Positions 8,775 to 17,863 of a stretch of 64,000 nt of DNA are shown piece by piece. A program made the position numbers and the translations under genes. Origin of the DNA: CAYLRU01 sp964386565 (GTDB lineage Bacteria > Desulfobacterota > Desulfobacteria > Desulfobacterales > UBA5616); NCBI GenBank assembly GCA_964386565.1, contig CAYLRU010000006.1:1-64000 (forward strand), given 5' to 3'. The stretch's first letter is position 1, and every line of letters starts with the position of its first letter. The notes beneath the pieces are model-generated. The model was not told the origin of the DNA, ran no database searches, and worked only from the letters and a program-made list of their open reading frames with translations.

Positions 8775-9959
8775 ATGGATTTCAAGTTTACCCGTGAAGA
8801 AGAGGAATTTCGGGAAGGCATTCGAGATTTCATTAAGGAGGAACTTCCTTCCTGGTGGCAGGGTATAGAATCCATGACGACAGAGGAGGGCTGGAATTTT
8901 TATAGAGAATTTATTCGTAAGTTGGGGAAAAAAGGCTGGCTGAATATGCATTGGCCAAAGGCATACGGGGGTATGGATGCCACGCCCATGCAGCAGTTGA
9001 TCTATACCGAGGAAATGGCTTACTATGGGGCCCCGGCGCAAATCGACCTGGGCCCATGGGTGGGTTCCACTATAATTGTTCATGGTACCGAGGAGCAGAA
9101 GAAAAAATATCTTCCGGGTATTGCATCAGGAGAAGTGGAATGGTGCATCGGGTACACCGAACCCGACGCCGGTTCCGATCTTGCCGGGATCCGGACCCGT
9201 GCTGAAGAAGACGGGGATGATTATATCATCAACGGACAGAAGATTTTCACCAGCCTGGCCCATCGAGCGGATTATTGCTGGCTGGTCGCGCGAACCGGTG
9301 ATGAAGATTCAAGATACAAAGGGCTCAGCATGTTCGTAGTGGACATGAAAACACCCGGCGTCGATGTCAGGCCCCTGATTGATATACTGGAACGGCATAC
9401 GTTCAATGAAGTTTTTTTTGATCATGTCCGGGTTCCCAAGGAAAACATGGTGGGCGGCAGAAACCAGGGATGGTATTTGCTTGTGACTGAACTGGATATT
9501 GAACGGACCAGTTTCGGCGGAGGTGTCAACATATCGGCACGATCAAGGAGAGTTCTTGAGCAATTGTGCGATTATGTCAAAGAAGTAAAAGTAAATGGGA
9601 CACCTCTGTCAGAAAATCCTCTAATTCAGCAAAAATTGGCAAAAAGCGCCATGGAAATCGAAGTCAGCCGTTTTCTTGCCTATCGCCTCAGCTGGATGCT
9701 GACGAAGGGGATCATCGCCAATTACGAGGCGTCCGTGTCCAAGCTGTTCGGCAGCGAGATGGCACAGCGTTTGGCAAACACCGGAATGGAAATTCTGGGG
9801 CCTTTCGGTCCACTGGAACCGGGTTCTAAATGGGCCCGGATCAAAGGCGAAATCGAACGGTTGTACCTATGGACCGTTTCGGAAACCATAGGGGCAGGGA
9901 CCTCGGAAATTCAGCGAAACATTATTGCTCTTCGGGGTCTTGGTTTTTCAAGAAGTTAA
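8775..9959 (+). CDS. Acyl-CoA dehydrogenase, alpha-type (second copy)
   Basis: A 394-residue acyl-CoA dehydrogenase closely similar in pattern to the 3699 product: shared DFERS/DIERT Glu (E243 here), YTEPDAGSDLAG loop, AHRADYCWL segment, and GAGTSEIQRNIIALRGLG end without the C-terminal catalytic Glu. I place the start at the ATG at 8775, because GGAGG at 8765-8769 lies five bases before it; an ATG at 8763 would contain that SD. No beta subunit follows, so it may act as a homomer or share the 4930 beta subunit. A 110-base AT-rich spacer separates it from the fused transferase. Confidence 0.85.
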   Translation: MDFKFTREEEEFREGIRDFIKEELPSWWQGIESMTTEEGWNFYREFIRKLGKKGWLNMHWPKAYGGMDATPMQQLIYTEEMAYYGAPAQIDLGPWVGSTIIVHGTEEQKKKYLPGIASGEVEWCIGYTEPDAGSDLAGIRTRAEEDGDDYIINGQKIFTSLAHRADYCWLVARTGDEDSRYKGLSMFVVDMKTPGVDVRPLIDILERHTFNEVFFDHVRVPKENMVGGRNQGWYLLVTELDIERTSFGGGVNISARSRRVLEQLCDYVKEVKVNGTPLSENPLIQQKLAKSAMEIEVSRFLAYRLSWMLTKGIIANYEASVSKLFGSEMAQRLANTGMEILGPFGPLEPGSKWARIKGEIERLYLWTVSETIGAGTSEIQRNIIALRGLGFSRS

Positions 9960-9980
9960 ACATTTCAAATGTTTTCCCCG

Positions 9981-11243
9981 TTATTTTTTTGAAGGCGGCT
10001 TGCAAAGGGCCGCCCCTGCGATTCCCAGGGCGATGAAGATGAGCAGTACGATAAAGGCTATGTCGTATGAGCCGGTTTTATCCGCAATAATTCCTGCACC
10101 AACCGGAACGGCCGTGTCAAAGGTAATCAAAAACGGGGCCATAAATCCCATTATTTTCGGGAAGGAGTCCGGACCGTAATAATTTCCCAGCATGGCGGGG
10201 ATCAGGACCAGGCAGGCGCCGTAAGTGCAGCCGAATGAAAAACCGAATACCGTGAGAAGCACAATATTAACGGTTTTCCAGAGAACCAGAAAAGAGACCA
10301 GCAATACGGCAAGTGATCCAGTGATGATCCATCTGGGTTCAAACCGGTCGCCCAGCCAGCCGGCGGGAAATCTGAAAACAGCACTGCCCAGGAGAATAGA
10401 GCTGATAATGGATGCTGCCCTGACGTTTGATATTCCCGTATCGGTAAAATGGAGAATTCCATGGGTGGTGATCATCAAAAGGGGCATGAGGTAGGCAAGT
10501 GAAGCAATCATGGAAAAATACAGCGTAGGCGTGATCATGGCGGCTTTTAATGTCCATTGTGTCTGAGTTCGATACGTTCTGGCTGACGGTATCAGGCTGT
10601 CGGCGACACCAGTGCCGGTTTCCGGGGGGATGCCGTCCGGATATTGTCCCATATCCTCTGGTCGTACTTTAACAAAGCAGCAGGCAATCAAGGCTGTAAA
10701 TACAAAGCCGGAGGCCGCCAGCCACCCATGTCGCCATGATTCGGCAGCCGATAAAAGCCAGGTGAAAAACGGCTGGGCCATGAATCCCCCCAAAGGTGCG
10801 CCTGCAGCGACAATGCCGATTACCATCACCCGCCTGACGTTGAACCAGTGCATCAGAATCGTTTGAATGGGCATCAGGCCGCTCAAGACAAACCCAAGTG
10901 CAACGATTCCTCCCCAAAAAAGAGTCCATTGCCATAACGACGTGGTGATCGTGCCTAAAAGGATAAGACCTGTCATTAATATGAAAAGCCCTGCTGCAAT
11001 GGTTTTTTTGATGCCGAATGCATTCATGCAGATGGCGGCAAACGGTGTCAGGAGACCCCATAGAAACCCGTTTATGGATTGCGCCCAGGATGCGTCGCCG
11101 CGGGACCAGCCCATGGAATTGATCATAACCGGAAAGATGGCGGCAAATCCGTAAAAAACGATTCCGGTGGTGCTCAGGTAAATAAAGAACAGCAGAGCGG
11201 TATTCGGCCACCCGTAAAAGCCGGTTTTTTGTTTTTTTTCCAT
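9981..11243 (-). CDS. MFS transporter, monocarboxylate/oxalate-formate antiporter type
   Basis: A 420-residue major facilitator with about 12 hydrophobic segments. The N-terminal FYGWPNTALLFFIYL is typical of the monocarboxylate/oxalate:formate branch, and GDRFEPRW fits the motif-A-like loop between helices 8 and 9. It is convergent with the dehydrogenase at 8775, ending 21 bases from it. Its position suggests uptake of the carboxylate handled by the cluster, but this is only contextual. No clear SD is seen before the ATG at 11243. Confidence 0.8.
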   Translation of the reverse strand: MEKKQKTGFYGWPNTALLFFIYLSTTGIVFYGFAAIFPVMINSMGWSRGDASWAQSINGFLWGLLTPFAAICMNAFGIKKTIAAGLFILMTGLILLGTITTSLWQWTLFWGGIVALGFVLSGLMPIQTILMHWFNVRRVMVIGIVAAGAPLGGFMAQPFFTWLLSAAESWRHGWLAASGFVFTALIACCFVKVRPEDMGQYPDGIPPETGTGVADSLIPSARTYRTQTQWTLKAAMITPTLYFSMIASLAYLMPLLMITTHGILHFTDTGISNVRAASIISSILLGSAVFRFPAGWLGDRFEPRWIITGSLAVLLVSFLVLWKTVNIVLLTVFGFSFGCTYGACLVLIPAMLGNYYGPDSFPKIMGFMAPFLITFDTAVPVGAGIIADKTGSYDIAFIVLLIFIALGIAGAALCKPPSKK

Positions 11244-11667
11244 GTTTTTTTGCAGTATCGTCGGAGTCGGTTAATAAGGTAATGGTGTCGGTCTCTGTTG
11301 CATGACGTTCAATAGATAATACAGAATGGCGCTGAAGGCCAATTAAAAGATGACGCACCAGCTGATTTTTTTTCGGCCGGTACGTAAATCGGTCAATGCA
11401 GAGAGATATTGCAAAGATATCATAAAAACGGGAGAGCGGCAAAAAAATAACCGCCCTCCCGGGGGAGGAGGATGAGATTTATGATGAACCTGCATCCTGT
11501 GAATCAAATAATAATACTACAATGTAATATGTAAAGAAGGGCAGGCATTTTTTCTTGAAAAGGTTGCAAAATGAATATATGTTGTTGAAAAACAATGAAA
11601 TTAAAGTTCATTTTTATCCTCCGGAAGTTAATCGCAATGCCTTTCCCTTACCCAAGACGGTATTGCC
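11244..11667. other. Non-coding stretch between MFS gene and pncB region
   Basis: No convincing gene. An imperfect ten-base inverted repeat lies at 11430-11439 and 11451-11460 with an A-rich loop. After it a purine-rich GGAGGAGG precedes a possible 20-codon leader starting at 11472, which I do not trust as a gene. A candidate promoter for the next genes is listed separately. Confidence 0.4.
11555..11583 (+). promoter_or_regulatory. Candidate sigma-70 promoter upstream of pncB
   Basis: TTGAAA (11555-11560), a 17-base spacer and TATGTT (11578-11583). The boxes match the consensus in five and four of six positions and point to the small frame at 11668 and pncB. Confidence 0.35.
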
Positions 11668-11832
11668 ATGGGTAAAAAATTATCCAATGAAGAGGTGGAA
11701 GACTTAAAAACGCGATTTGTCGTTTACCGCTCCATTGAAAAACGCCACCGCCGGGTCGGACGGAAGCGGCAATTCCGTATGATGTTTTTGTCGGCCTTGG
11801 TACAATGGTGGGATTATGAAGGAACGCGGTGA
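11668..11832 (+). CDS. Small basic ORF overlapping pncB start, 54 residues
   Basis: An ATG-started frame of 54 codons ending TGA at 11830-11832, inside the first codons of pncB. The protein would be rich in Arg/Lys (EKRHRRVGRKRQ) followed by a short aromatic stretch (QWWDYEG). No SD is visible before the ATG. It could be a leader that couples translation to pncB, or just a chance frame. No known family recognised. Confidence 0.3.
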   Translation: MGKKLSNEEVEDLKTRFVVYRSIEKRHRRVGRKRQFRMMFLSALVQWWDYEGTR

Positions 11833-13159
11833 AAAAATGTACACGCAGGGCTTAAGTCCTTTATTTACGGATTTGTACGAATTGACCATGGGGGCCGGGT
11901 ATTTTGAAAGTCACATGTCGAAACCGGCGACGTTTTCCTTGTTTGTCAGGGATTACCCGCCATACAGAAACTTTTTTGTAGCCATGGGACTTGAAGATGT
12001 TCTAAATGGCCTGGAAACGCTTCATTTTTCAAAAAGTGATGTGGCGTATCTTCGATCCACCGGATTATTTTCAAGTGCCTATATCGATTATCTGGAGAGA
12101 TTCAGATTCACCGGAGATGTCGTAGCCCTTCCGGAAGGGACCATCTTTTTCCCCAACGAGCCTGTTCTGGAAATCACGGCACCTGTCATTGAAGCCCAGC
12201 TTGTTGAGACATTTGTATTAAATGCCGTCGGTTATCCCACATTGGCGGCATCAAAAGCCGCCCGGTGCAAGATCGCGGCCCGGGGGCGCCAACTAATTGA
12301 TTTTTCCTTAAGACGGACTCCGGGGATCGATTCCGGTCTGAAGGCGGCCCGTAGTTTTTATCTGACAGGTTTTTCAGCCACAAGCAACGTGCTGGCGGGA
12401 AAATACTTTAACATTCCTGTTTCAGGCACCATGGCCCACTCTTTTGTAATGGCCTTTGAAGATGAATACGATGCATTTTTAGCTTATTCACGAATTTTTC
12501 CGGACAATGCCGTATTTCTCATCGACACCTATGACCCCCTGGAAGGTGCGAAAAATGCCGTGCGTGCAGCCAGAGAGATGGAGAAAAACAATACCCGGTT
12601 AAAAGGCGTTCGGCTTGACAGCGGAGATATGGTCGATCTGAGCATCAAGGTGCGGGACATATTGGATCGGGCAGGGCTTTTATATGTAAAGATTTTTGCA
12701 AGCAGCGGATTTGACGAATATGCCATTGAAGACGTCCTTTCCAAAGGTGCAAAAATTGATGCCTTTGGTGTTGGAACGAAGCTCGGCGTATCGGCAGATG
12801 CGCCGTATCTGGATGTGGTTTACAAAATGGTTCGTTTTGGTGAGCAGGTTGTGAGAAAAAAGAGTCCGGGTAAATCTACGCTGGCCGGTGAAAAACAGGT
12901 CTTCAGGCAATATGACGGCAAAGGCCTGATAAGAGAGGATGTTATCGGAACAAGGGATGAAAAAATTTCAGATGCCGTCCCCCTGATGATAAAAGTCATG
13001 GATAAGGGCAGGCCTGTTGAGTCCTATCCTTCACTTGAGTCACTGAGAAAAGAGTTTGAAAAAAATATTTCAGTGCTGCCGGAAAAATACAAAGCACTGA
13101 GCCGGTGTGAACCCTTTCCCGTAAGAATCAGCAGTAAATTAAACGAATTGCAGCCTTAA
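11816..13159 (+). CDS. pncB: Nicotinate phosphoribosyltransferase
   Basis: A 447-residue NAPRTase, which joins nicotinate and PRPP to nicotinate mononucleotide in NAD salvage. The N-terminal TDLYELTMG signature is clear. SGTMAHSFVMAF holds the His that is phosphorylated in the family, and the C-terminal half has the barrel phosphate-binding segments (LDSGD, FASSGFDE, FGVGTKLG). An in-frame ATG at 11837 is an alternative start that would remove seven residues. The nicotinamidase gene pncA is convergent 36 bases away, so both steps of nicotinamide salvage are encoded together. Confidence 0.93.
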   Translation: MKERGEKMYTQGLSPLFTDLYELTMGAGYFESHMSKPATFSLFVRDYPPYRNFFVAMGLEDVLNGLETLHFSKSDVAYLRSTGLFSSAYIDYLERFRFTGDVVALPEGTIFFPNEPVLEITAPVIEAQLVETFVLNAVGYPTLAASKAARCKIAARGRQLIDFSLRRTPGIDSGLKAARSFYLTGFSATSNVLAGKYFNIPVSGTMAHSFVMAFEDEYDAFLAYSRIFPDNAVFLIDTYDPLEGAKNAVRAAREMEKNNTRLKGVRLDSGDMVDLSIKVRDILDRAGLLYVKIFASSGFDEYAIEDVLSKGAKIDAFGVGTKLGVSADAPYLDVVYKMVRFGEQVVRKKSPGKSTLAGEKQVFRQYDGKGLIREDVIGTRDEKISDAVPLMIKVMDKGRPVESYPSLESLRKEFEKNISVLPEKYKALSRCEPFPVRISSKLNELQP

Positions 13160-13195
13160 ACACATTTACCGGACCCCATCGGCCGGGATGTCCTG

Positions 13196-13837
13196 CTAAA
13201 AATCACGTGGGGCTGAAAGCACAATACCGGCACCTGCCATCTCTTTTTCCGCATGCCGGGAGGATTTCTCTGAAATGTGTCTGCAGAATTCCGGAATGAC
13301 AAACGTCTTGAACCCTTTTTTAATGCCGTCCATGGCCGACCAGAAGACACAGTAATCAAATGCCAGGCCGCAGAGAAAAATACGGTTCAACCCGGCGTTA
13401 TTCAAATAACCGGCAAGCCCGGTGTCGGTTTTTTTGTCATTTTCAGTGAATGCGGAATAACTGTCAATTTGTTCGTGGAACCCTTTTCTGATAATCAGGT
13501 GAGCGAGATCGACATCCAATTGCTCATGGAATCTTGCCCCGAAAGTTCCCTGGATGCAGTGATCCGGCCAGAGAACCGGACCAATACCGCATACTCCCCC
13601 GATGGGATCAAAAGGCGCTTTTCCATCATGCCGGCCGGCAAAGGATAAATGGTTTTCAGGATGCCAATCCTGGGTGAGGATAATTCTGGCGCCATGATGT
13701 TGAAACGTTTTCATCAACATGTTGATTCCGGGAATAATTTCGTCTCCGCCGGAAACGGCCAGAGCACCCCCGGGGAGAAAATCGTTCTGAATGTCGATAA
13801 CGATGAGCGCATCCCGGGTTGTGATTGAAATAGCCAT
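13196..13837 (-). CDS. pncA: Nicotinamidase, isochorismatase family
   Basis: A 213-residue cysteine hydrolase that deamidates nicotinamide to nicotinate, feeding PncB. The catalytic Asp lies in IDIQNDFLPGGALAV, the metal-site residues in TQDWHPENHLSF, and the catalytic Cys in LAFDYCVFWSA. The frame is open far upstream, but the family N-terminus begins at the ATG at 13837 with AGGA eight to nine bases before it, so I start there. Confidence 0.92.
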   Translation of the reverse strand: MAISITTRDALIVIDIQNDFLPGGALAVSGGDEIIPGINMLMKTFQHHGARIILTQDWHPENHLSFAGRHDGKAPFDPIGGVCGIGPVLWPDHCIQGTFGARFHEQLDVDLAHLIIRKGFHEQIDSYSAFTENDKKTDTGLAGYLNNAGLNRIFLCGLAFDYCVFWSAMDGIKKGFKTFVIPEFCRHISEKSSRHAEKEMAGAGIVLSAPRDF

Positions 13838-13898
13838 GATGGTGTTTCCTGTTTTTTTAGGTTCATAGTGATTGAAACGGATGGAACGGATGATTGTC

Positions 13899-13927
13899 AG
13901 AATAAGCAGGTCAAGCCCATGTGTCAA
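13899..13927 (-). promoter_or_regulatory. Candidate sigma-70 promoter of pncA
   Basis: Read on the minus strand: TTGACA (13927-13922), a 17-base spacer, then TATTCT (13904-13899). It lies about 60 bases upstream of the pncA ATG. A second TTGACC occurs inside the spacer. Confidence 0.45.
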
Positions 13928-14070
13928 TGATAAATGGAGAGATAAACCGGGAGATGCAACGCCGTCTCTTTCAGTATCAATATTTGTCCTGGGGGCCGGC
14001 TTACAGGTCCGTTCGGTTGAGACGTTTTTTATTTCATGATATGGTAGGCATACGAATAACTGAAGATTAA

Positions 14071-15111
14071 ATGGTGTTTTCCATGAAAGCAATGGTATTA
14101 AACCACATTTCCAACCTTGAAAACAACCGTAACCCACTGGATTCGGTAACCATGCCCGATCCTGAACCCAAAGAAGATGAATTGCTGATAAAGGTTTCCG
14201 CATGCGGTGTCTGCCATACGGAGATCGACGAGATAGAAGGCCGGACCGTTCCGCCCCGACTGCCCGTCATACCGGGGCACCAGGTGATCGGCAGTGTGAT
14301 GGAAAAAGGACAAAACGTCAAAAAATTCAGCATCGGCGATCGGGTAGGAGTGGGGTGGATCTATTCAGCCTGCGGGAAATGCCGGTTCTGCTTGTCGGGA
14401 AATGAAAATCTGTGTAACGATTTTATGGCCACCGGAAGGGATGAAAACGGCGGATATGCCGAGTATATGACCGTTTCCGAACATTTTGCGATAACTATTC
14501 CAAGGGCATTTAACGATGTTCAGGCAGCACCTTTACTTTGTGCCGGTGCCATCGGGTACCGCTCATTGAGGCTGACGGGATTAAAAGACGGGCAGAACCT
14601 GGGCCTCACCGGGTTCGGCGCCTCAGCCCACCTGGTTCTCAAAATGGCACGTCACCAATTTCCCATGGCACGGATTTTCGTTTTTGCGAGGAGCGAACGG
14701 GAAAGAATCTTTGCCTTGGAACTGGGTGCTGTATGGGCCGGCGATACGACCCAACGATCGCCTGAGAAGCTTCACGGTATTATCGACACAACGCCTGCTT
14801 ATAAACCCATTGTAGAGGCGCTGGACAACCTGGAGCCGGGTGGCCGATTGGTGGTCAATGCCATTCGGAAAGAACCCAAGGACAGGGATTATCTTTTAAA
14901 TTTGGATTACGCCAGACATCTTTGGATGGAAAAGGAAATTAAAAGCGTTGCCAATGTAACCCGGCAGGATATTGCCGAATTCTTGGCCCTTGCCGCTGCA
15001 ATTCCGATAATTCCGGAGGTGGAGACTTTTTCTCTCGAGGAAGCGAACAGGGCTTTGCGCCAACTCAAGGAAAGAAAAATTCGCGGAGCAAAGGTTCTGG
15101 TGATACCGTAA
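14071..15111 (+). CDS. Zinc-dependent alcohol dehydrogenase
   Basis: A 346-residue medium-chain dehydrogenase/reductase that interconverts an alcohol and aldehyde with NAD(P). Catalytic zinc ligands fit C48 (GVCHTE) and H70 (GHQVIG). The four structural-zinc Cys are C101, C104, C107 and C115 in SACGKCRFC...NLC. The Rossmann turn is LTGFGASAHL. The family is that of the YjgB/AdhA-like zinc enzymes. The ATG at 14071 is preceded by a weak GAAGA; an ATG at 14083 is possible. The gene lies between pncA and the NSS carrier and may be transcribed divergently from pncA. The natural substrate is unknown. Confidence 0.88.
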   Translation: MVFSMKAMVLNHISNLENNRNPLDSVTMPDPEPKEDELLIKVSACGVCHTEIDEIEGRTVPPRLPVIPGHQVIGSVMEKGQNVKKFSIGDRVGVGWIYSACGKCRFCLSGNENLCNDFMATGRDENGGYAEYMTVSEHFAITIPRAFNDVQAAPLLCAGAIGYRSLRLTGLKDGQNLGLTGFGASAHLVLKMARHQFPMARIFVFARSERERIFALELGAVWAGDTTQRSPEKLHGIIDTTPAYKPIVEALDNLEPGGRLVVNAIRKEPKDRDYLLNLDYARHLWMEKEIKSVANVTRQDIAEFLALAAAIPIIPEVETFSLEEANRALRQLKERKIRGAKVLVIP

Positions 15112-15172
15112 CGGGTTTTTCAGATCCAAGTATGTATAATCTCTTTTAATATATCGATCGTTAACACACCAT

Positions 15173-15193
15173 CCGTCCCGGAAGGGCGGACGG
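15173..15193 (+). other. Hairpin upstream of NSS transporter gene
   Basis: CCGTCC (15173-15178) and GGACGG (15188-15193) can pair around a nine-base loop. No T-run follows. It may end weak read-through from the alcohol dehydrogenase gene or structure the leader of the carrier mRNA. Confidence 0.3.
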
Positions 15194-15285
15194 GGGTGGC
15201 GTTCTTATGTGTCGCGTTCAGGGATAGCAAGGTACTTGAGTCCATAACAAAAGAAAACAACATTGAACCATTCAGGAGCAGCCAT

Positions 15286-16776
15286 ATGGAGAGAGAACAG
15301 TGGCAAAGTCAAATCGGTTTTCTTCTTGCCGCAGTGGGGTCGGCCATCGGGTTGGGCAACATCTGGCGTTTCAGTTACATGGCTTACAGCAACGGGGGCG
15401 GTGCGTTTCTTATTCCCTATATTACAGCACTGCTGACAACCGGGATTTCATTGCTGGTACTGGAATTTGCAGTGGGGCATGAAAGGGTGGGCTCTGCACC
15501 GTTGGCCTTTTTCAGGATCAGAAAGAAATGGGAGTGGCTCGGCTGGTGGTCGGTTATTTTTGTCATGTTCGGAATCGAGTTGTATTACACGGTCATCATT
15601 GCGTGGTGCCTTAATTTTTTCTTTCTTTCGTTTAATTTGGGTTGGGGCACTGATCCCAATACTTTCTTTTTCAATGAGTTTCTTTCCATCAGTGATGGCG
15701 CCAACACCATCGGTCATATCCGTGGCCCGGTACTGGTGAGTGTTGTCATCGTATGGACAATGAACTGGATCATCGTTTTCAGGGGGGTGCAAAAGGGCAT
15801 TGAACTGGCCAACAAGATATTTATGCCCCTGTTGTTTGGTTTGACCGTGATCCTTGTTTTCTGGTCCCTTTCACTGGAGGGCGCCATGATGGGTGTCAAG
15901 GCTTATCTCACGCCGGATTTCAGCGTTTTATCAAATCCGAAAGTCTGGATTGATGCATTCAGCCAGATATTTTTCACGCTGAGCCTCGGTTTTGGTATTA
16001 TGATTGCCTACGCCAGTTATTTGCCCAAAACCGCAAATTTATCCAGAAATGCCGTTTTGATTGCCTGTATCAACTCCGGCTTTTCTCTTTTCGCAGGGTT
16101 TGCCGTATTTTCTGTCCTTGGATTTATGGCGACGTCCCAGGGAAAACCCATTTCCGAAGTGGTCTCCCAAAGTATCGGTCTTGCATTTGTCGCTTATCCC
16201 AAAGCAGTCAGCCTGATGCCGGCGGGCAATTTTTTCGGGGCCATTTTTTTCCTGAGCCTTGTGATTGCCGGGCTTTCTTCTTCGATTTCCATCATTGAAG
16301 CTTTTTCTTCATCTGTAATGGACAAATTCAATGTGGGTAAAAAAAAGCTTGTTTCGGTGCTATGCGCCCTGGGCCTGTTGGGATCGATTGTTTTCACAAC
16401 CCAGGGGGGGCTTTTTTGGCTGGACATCGTGGATCACTTTTTAACCCATTACGGACTTGTCGTAGTCGGTATCGCAGAATGCATATTATTGGGCTGGGTA
16501 CTTGACATAGAGATGTTAAGATCCCATGTTAATCGCATATCTTCCTTTAAGCTGGGACCCTGGTGGGACATGCTGATAAAATTTTTTGTGCCCATCGTTC
16601 TCTCGGTTATCGTTGTCGGGGATATTTACAATGAATTTGTAAACCCCTATGAGGGCTATTCATGGACATCACTGGTGTTCATCGGGTTTAACTGGCTGCT
16701 TTTGACATTGGTTGCGGCTTTGATTTTTTCCGCCAGGCCCTGGAGAAATCAGCCGGAAAAGGAAGAGAATTTTTGA
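15286..16776 (+). CDS. Sodium-dependent symporter, NSS/SNF family
   Basis: A 496-residue membrane carrier of the neurotransmitter:sodium symporter family, which couples Na+ entry to uptake of an amino acid or related solute. The first helix has the signature AAVGSAIGLGNIWRF with the sodium- and substrate-binding unwound region, and about 12 hydrophobic helices follow. I start at the ATG at 15286 (MEREQWQSQ) because AGGAG lies eight bases upstream; the frame is open 30 codons further up but that part is not family-like. The bacterial branch with 12 helices is suggested by length. Substrate unknown. Confidence 0.88.
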   Translation: MEREQWQSQIGFLLAAVGSAIGLGNIWRFSYMAYSNGGGAFLIPYITALLTTGISLLVLEFAVGHERVGSAPLAFFRIRKKWEWLGWWSVIFVMFGIELYYTVIIAWCLNFFFLSFNLGWGTDPNTFFFNEFLSISDGANTIGHIRGPVLVSVVIVWTMNWIIVFRGVQKGIELANKIFMPLLFGLTVILVFWSLSLEGAMMGVKAYLTPDFSVLSNPKVWIDAFSQIFFTLSLGFGIMIAYASYLPKTANLSRNAVLIACINSGFSLFAGFAVFSVLGFMATSQGKPISEVVSQSIGLAFVAYPKAVSLMPAGNFFGAIFFLSLVIAGLSSSISIIEAFSSSVMDKFNVGKKKLVSVLCALGLLGSIVFTTQGGLFWLDIVDHFLTHYGLVVVGIAECILLGWVLDIEMLRSHVNRISSFKLGPWWDMLIKFFVPIVLSVIVVGDIYNEFVNPYEGYSWTSLVFIGFNWLLLTLVAALIFSARPWRNQPEKEENF

Positions 16777-17008
16777 AGGCAGATATGTTGACACCACAGG
16801 GAACTGTCCTTGAAACAAGGGCTTTAAGAACATAATGGTGTTTGTAAAGCAATAAATAAATCTTGCCGTTTTATGCCGTTACCTGTATTGATGGGGTCGT
16901 TGCGAAATCAGAAACGGATCTTGAAAATAAGACCCGTATGGTGAGAAGGTCCGATTGCGGAATGCAAAAGGACTCCAACCAGACACAATAAAGGGTGCTT
17001 ACGGATTC

Positions 17009-17863
17009 ATGAAAAAAATCGGGCTTGTGGTAAAGGTTGACGAGGAAGCCGCCAAAAAAGCCGATGAACTTGAGCAATGGCTGAAATCCCGCCATGTTGA
17101 AGTGGTGAGAAAGAAAAGCGAAAAGCCGGCACGCAGACTGATGAAAAAAAACCGCTTGTTGGCGCCGGCGGACTTCTTCTGTGTTTTTGTCCTTGGAGGA
17201 GACGGTACTTTTTTAAGTGCCGTCCGATGGATCGGCGATCAAAACATTCCGATTATGGGTGTCAAATTCGGTGAAGTGGGGTTTTTGGCGGAGACCATGG
17301 AAGATGAATTGTTTTCCACAGCCCAATCCATACTGGATCACCGGTTTTCAACCACGCCTCGCATGCGTCTATTTGTACGGGTTGTAAGGGGAAACGACGA
17401 GATCATAAATGAAACCGTATTAAATGATGTCGTCATCAACAAGGGGGCCCTGGCCCGGCTTGCAGACATTGAAACCTATATTGACGGCCACTACCTGACG
17501 ACTTACAGGGCGGACGGTCTGGTGGTTTCCACGCCCACCGGCTCCACCGCTTATTCCCTTGCAGCCGGGGGGCCTATTGTTCATCCGGAAGTGCCGGCCA
17601 TTATCATGGCTCCGATTTGCCCGTTTACCCTGACCAATCGCCCTATTATCTTATCCGACAATGTCCGCATCAAGATGAAACTGGCAAAAAAATCCTCGGA
17701 TATTATTCTGACCTTTGACGGACAGGCAGGGATTGAAATTGATGAAAAGGATGAAATTCATGTGGGGAAAAGTCGGCATCCTGTTCAGATGATCACACTA
17801 CCCGGTCAGAATTATTTTGATGTGTTAAAAGCGAAACTCAGGTGGAGCGGAGGACGTGTGTGA
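17009..17863 (+). CDS. nadK: NAD kinase
   Basis: A 284-residue ATP-NAD kinase that makes NADP from NAD. The GGDGT motif is at residues 63-67 and the second conserved block ADGLVVSTPTGSTAYSLAAGG follows near residue 170, shown here only by its key residues Asp, Thr-Pro-Thr-Gly and Gly-Gly. The start at 17009 (MKKIGLVV) fits the family; the open frame continues 18 codons upstream without family similarity. Its stop TGA overlaps the ATG of the next gene by one base (TGATG), so the two are translationally coupled. The location beside pncA/pncB forms an NAD(P) cluster. Confidence 0.92.
   Translation: MKKIGLVVKVDEEAAKKADELEQWLKSRHVEVVRKKSEKPARRLMKKNRLLAPADFFCVFVLGGDGTFLSAVRWIGDQNIPIMGVKFGEVGFLAETMEDELFSTAQSILDHRFSTTPRMRLFVRVVRGNDEIINETVLNDVVINKGALARLADIETYIDGHYLTTYRADGLVVSTPTGSTAYSLAAGGPIVHPEVPAIIMAPICPFTLTNRPIILSDNVRIKMKLAKKSSDIILTFDGQAGIEIDEKDEIHVGKSRHPVQMITLPGQNYFDVLKAKLRWSGGRV

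Noticed and set aside
10669..11442. 257-codon minus-strand frame overlapping the MFS gene
   Set aside because: Different frame of a clear membrane transporter; no family signature.
11472..11534. 20-codon leader peptide after GGAGGAGG
   Set aside because: No amino acid run or attenuator structure follows; could be chance.
13838..14203. Long upstream extension of the pncA frame
   Set aside because: Family N-terminus starts at 13837 with an SD; the extension overlaps the divergent promoter region.
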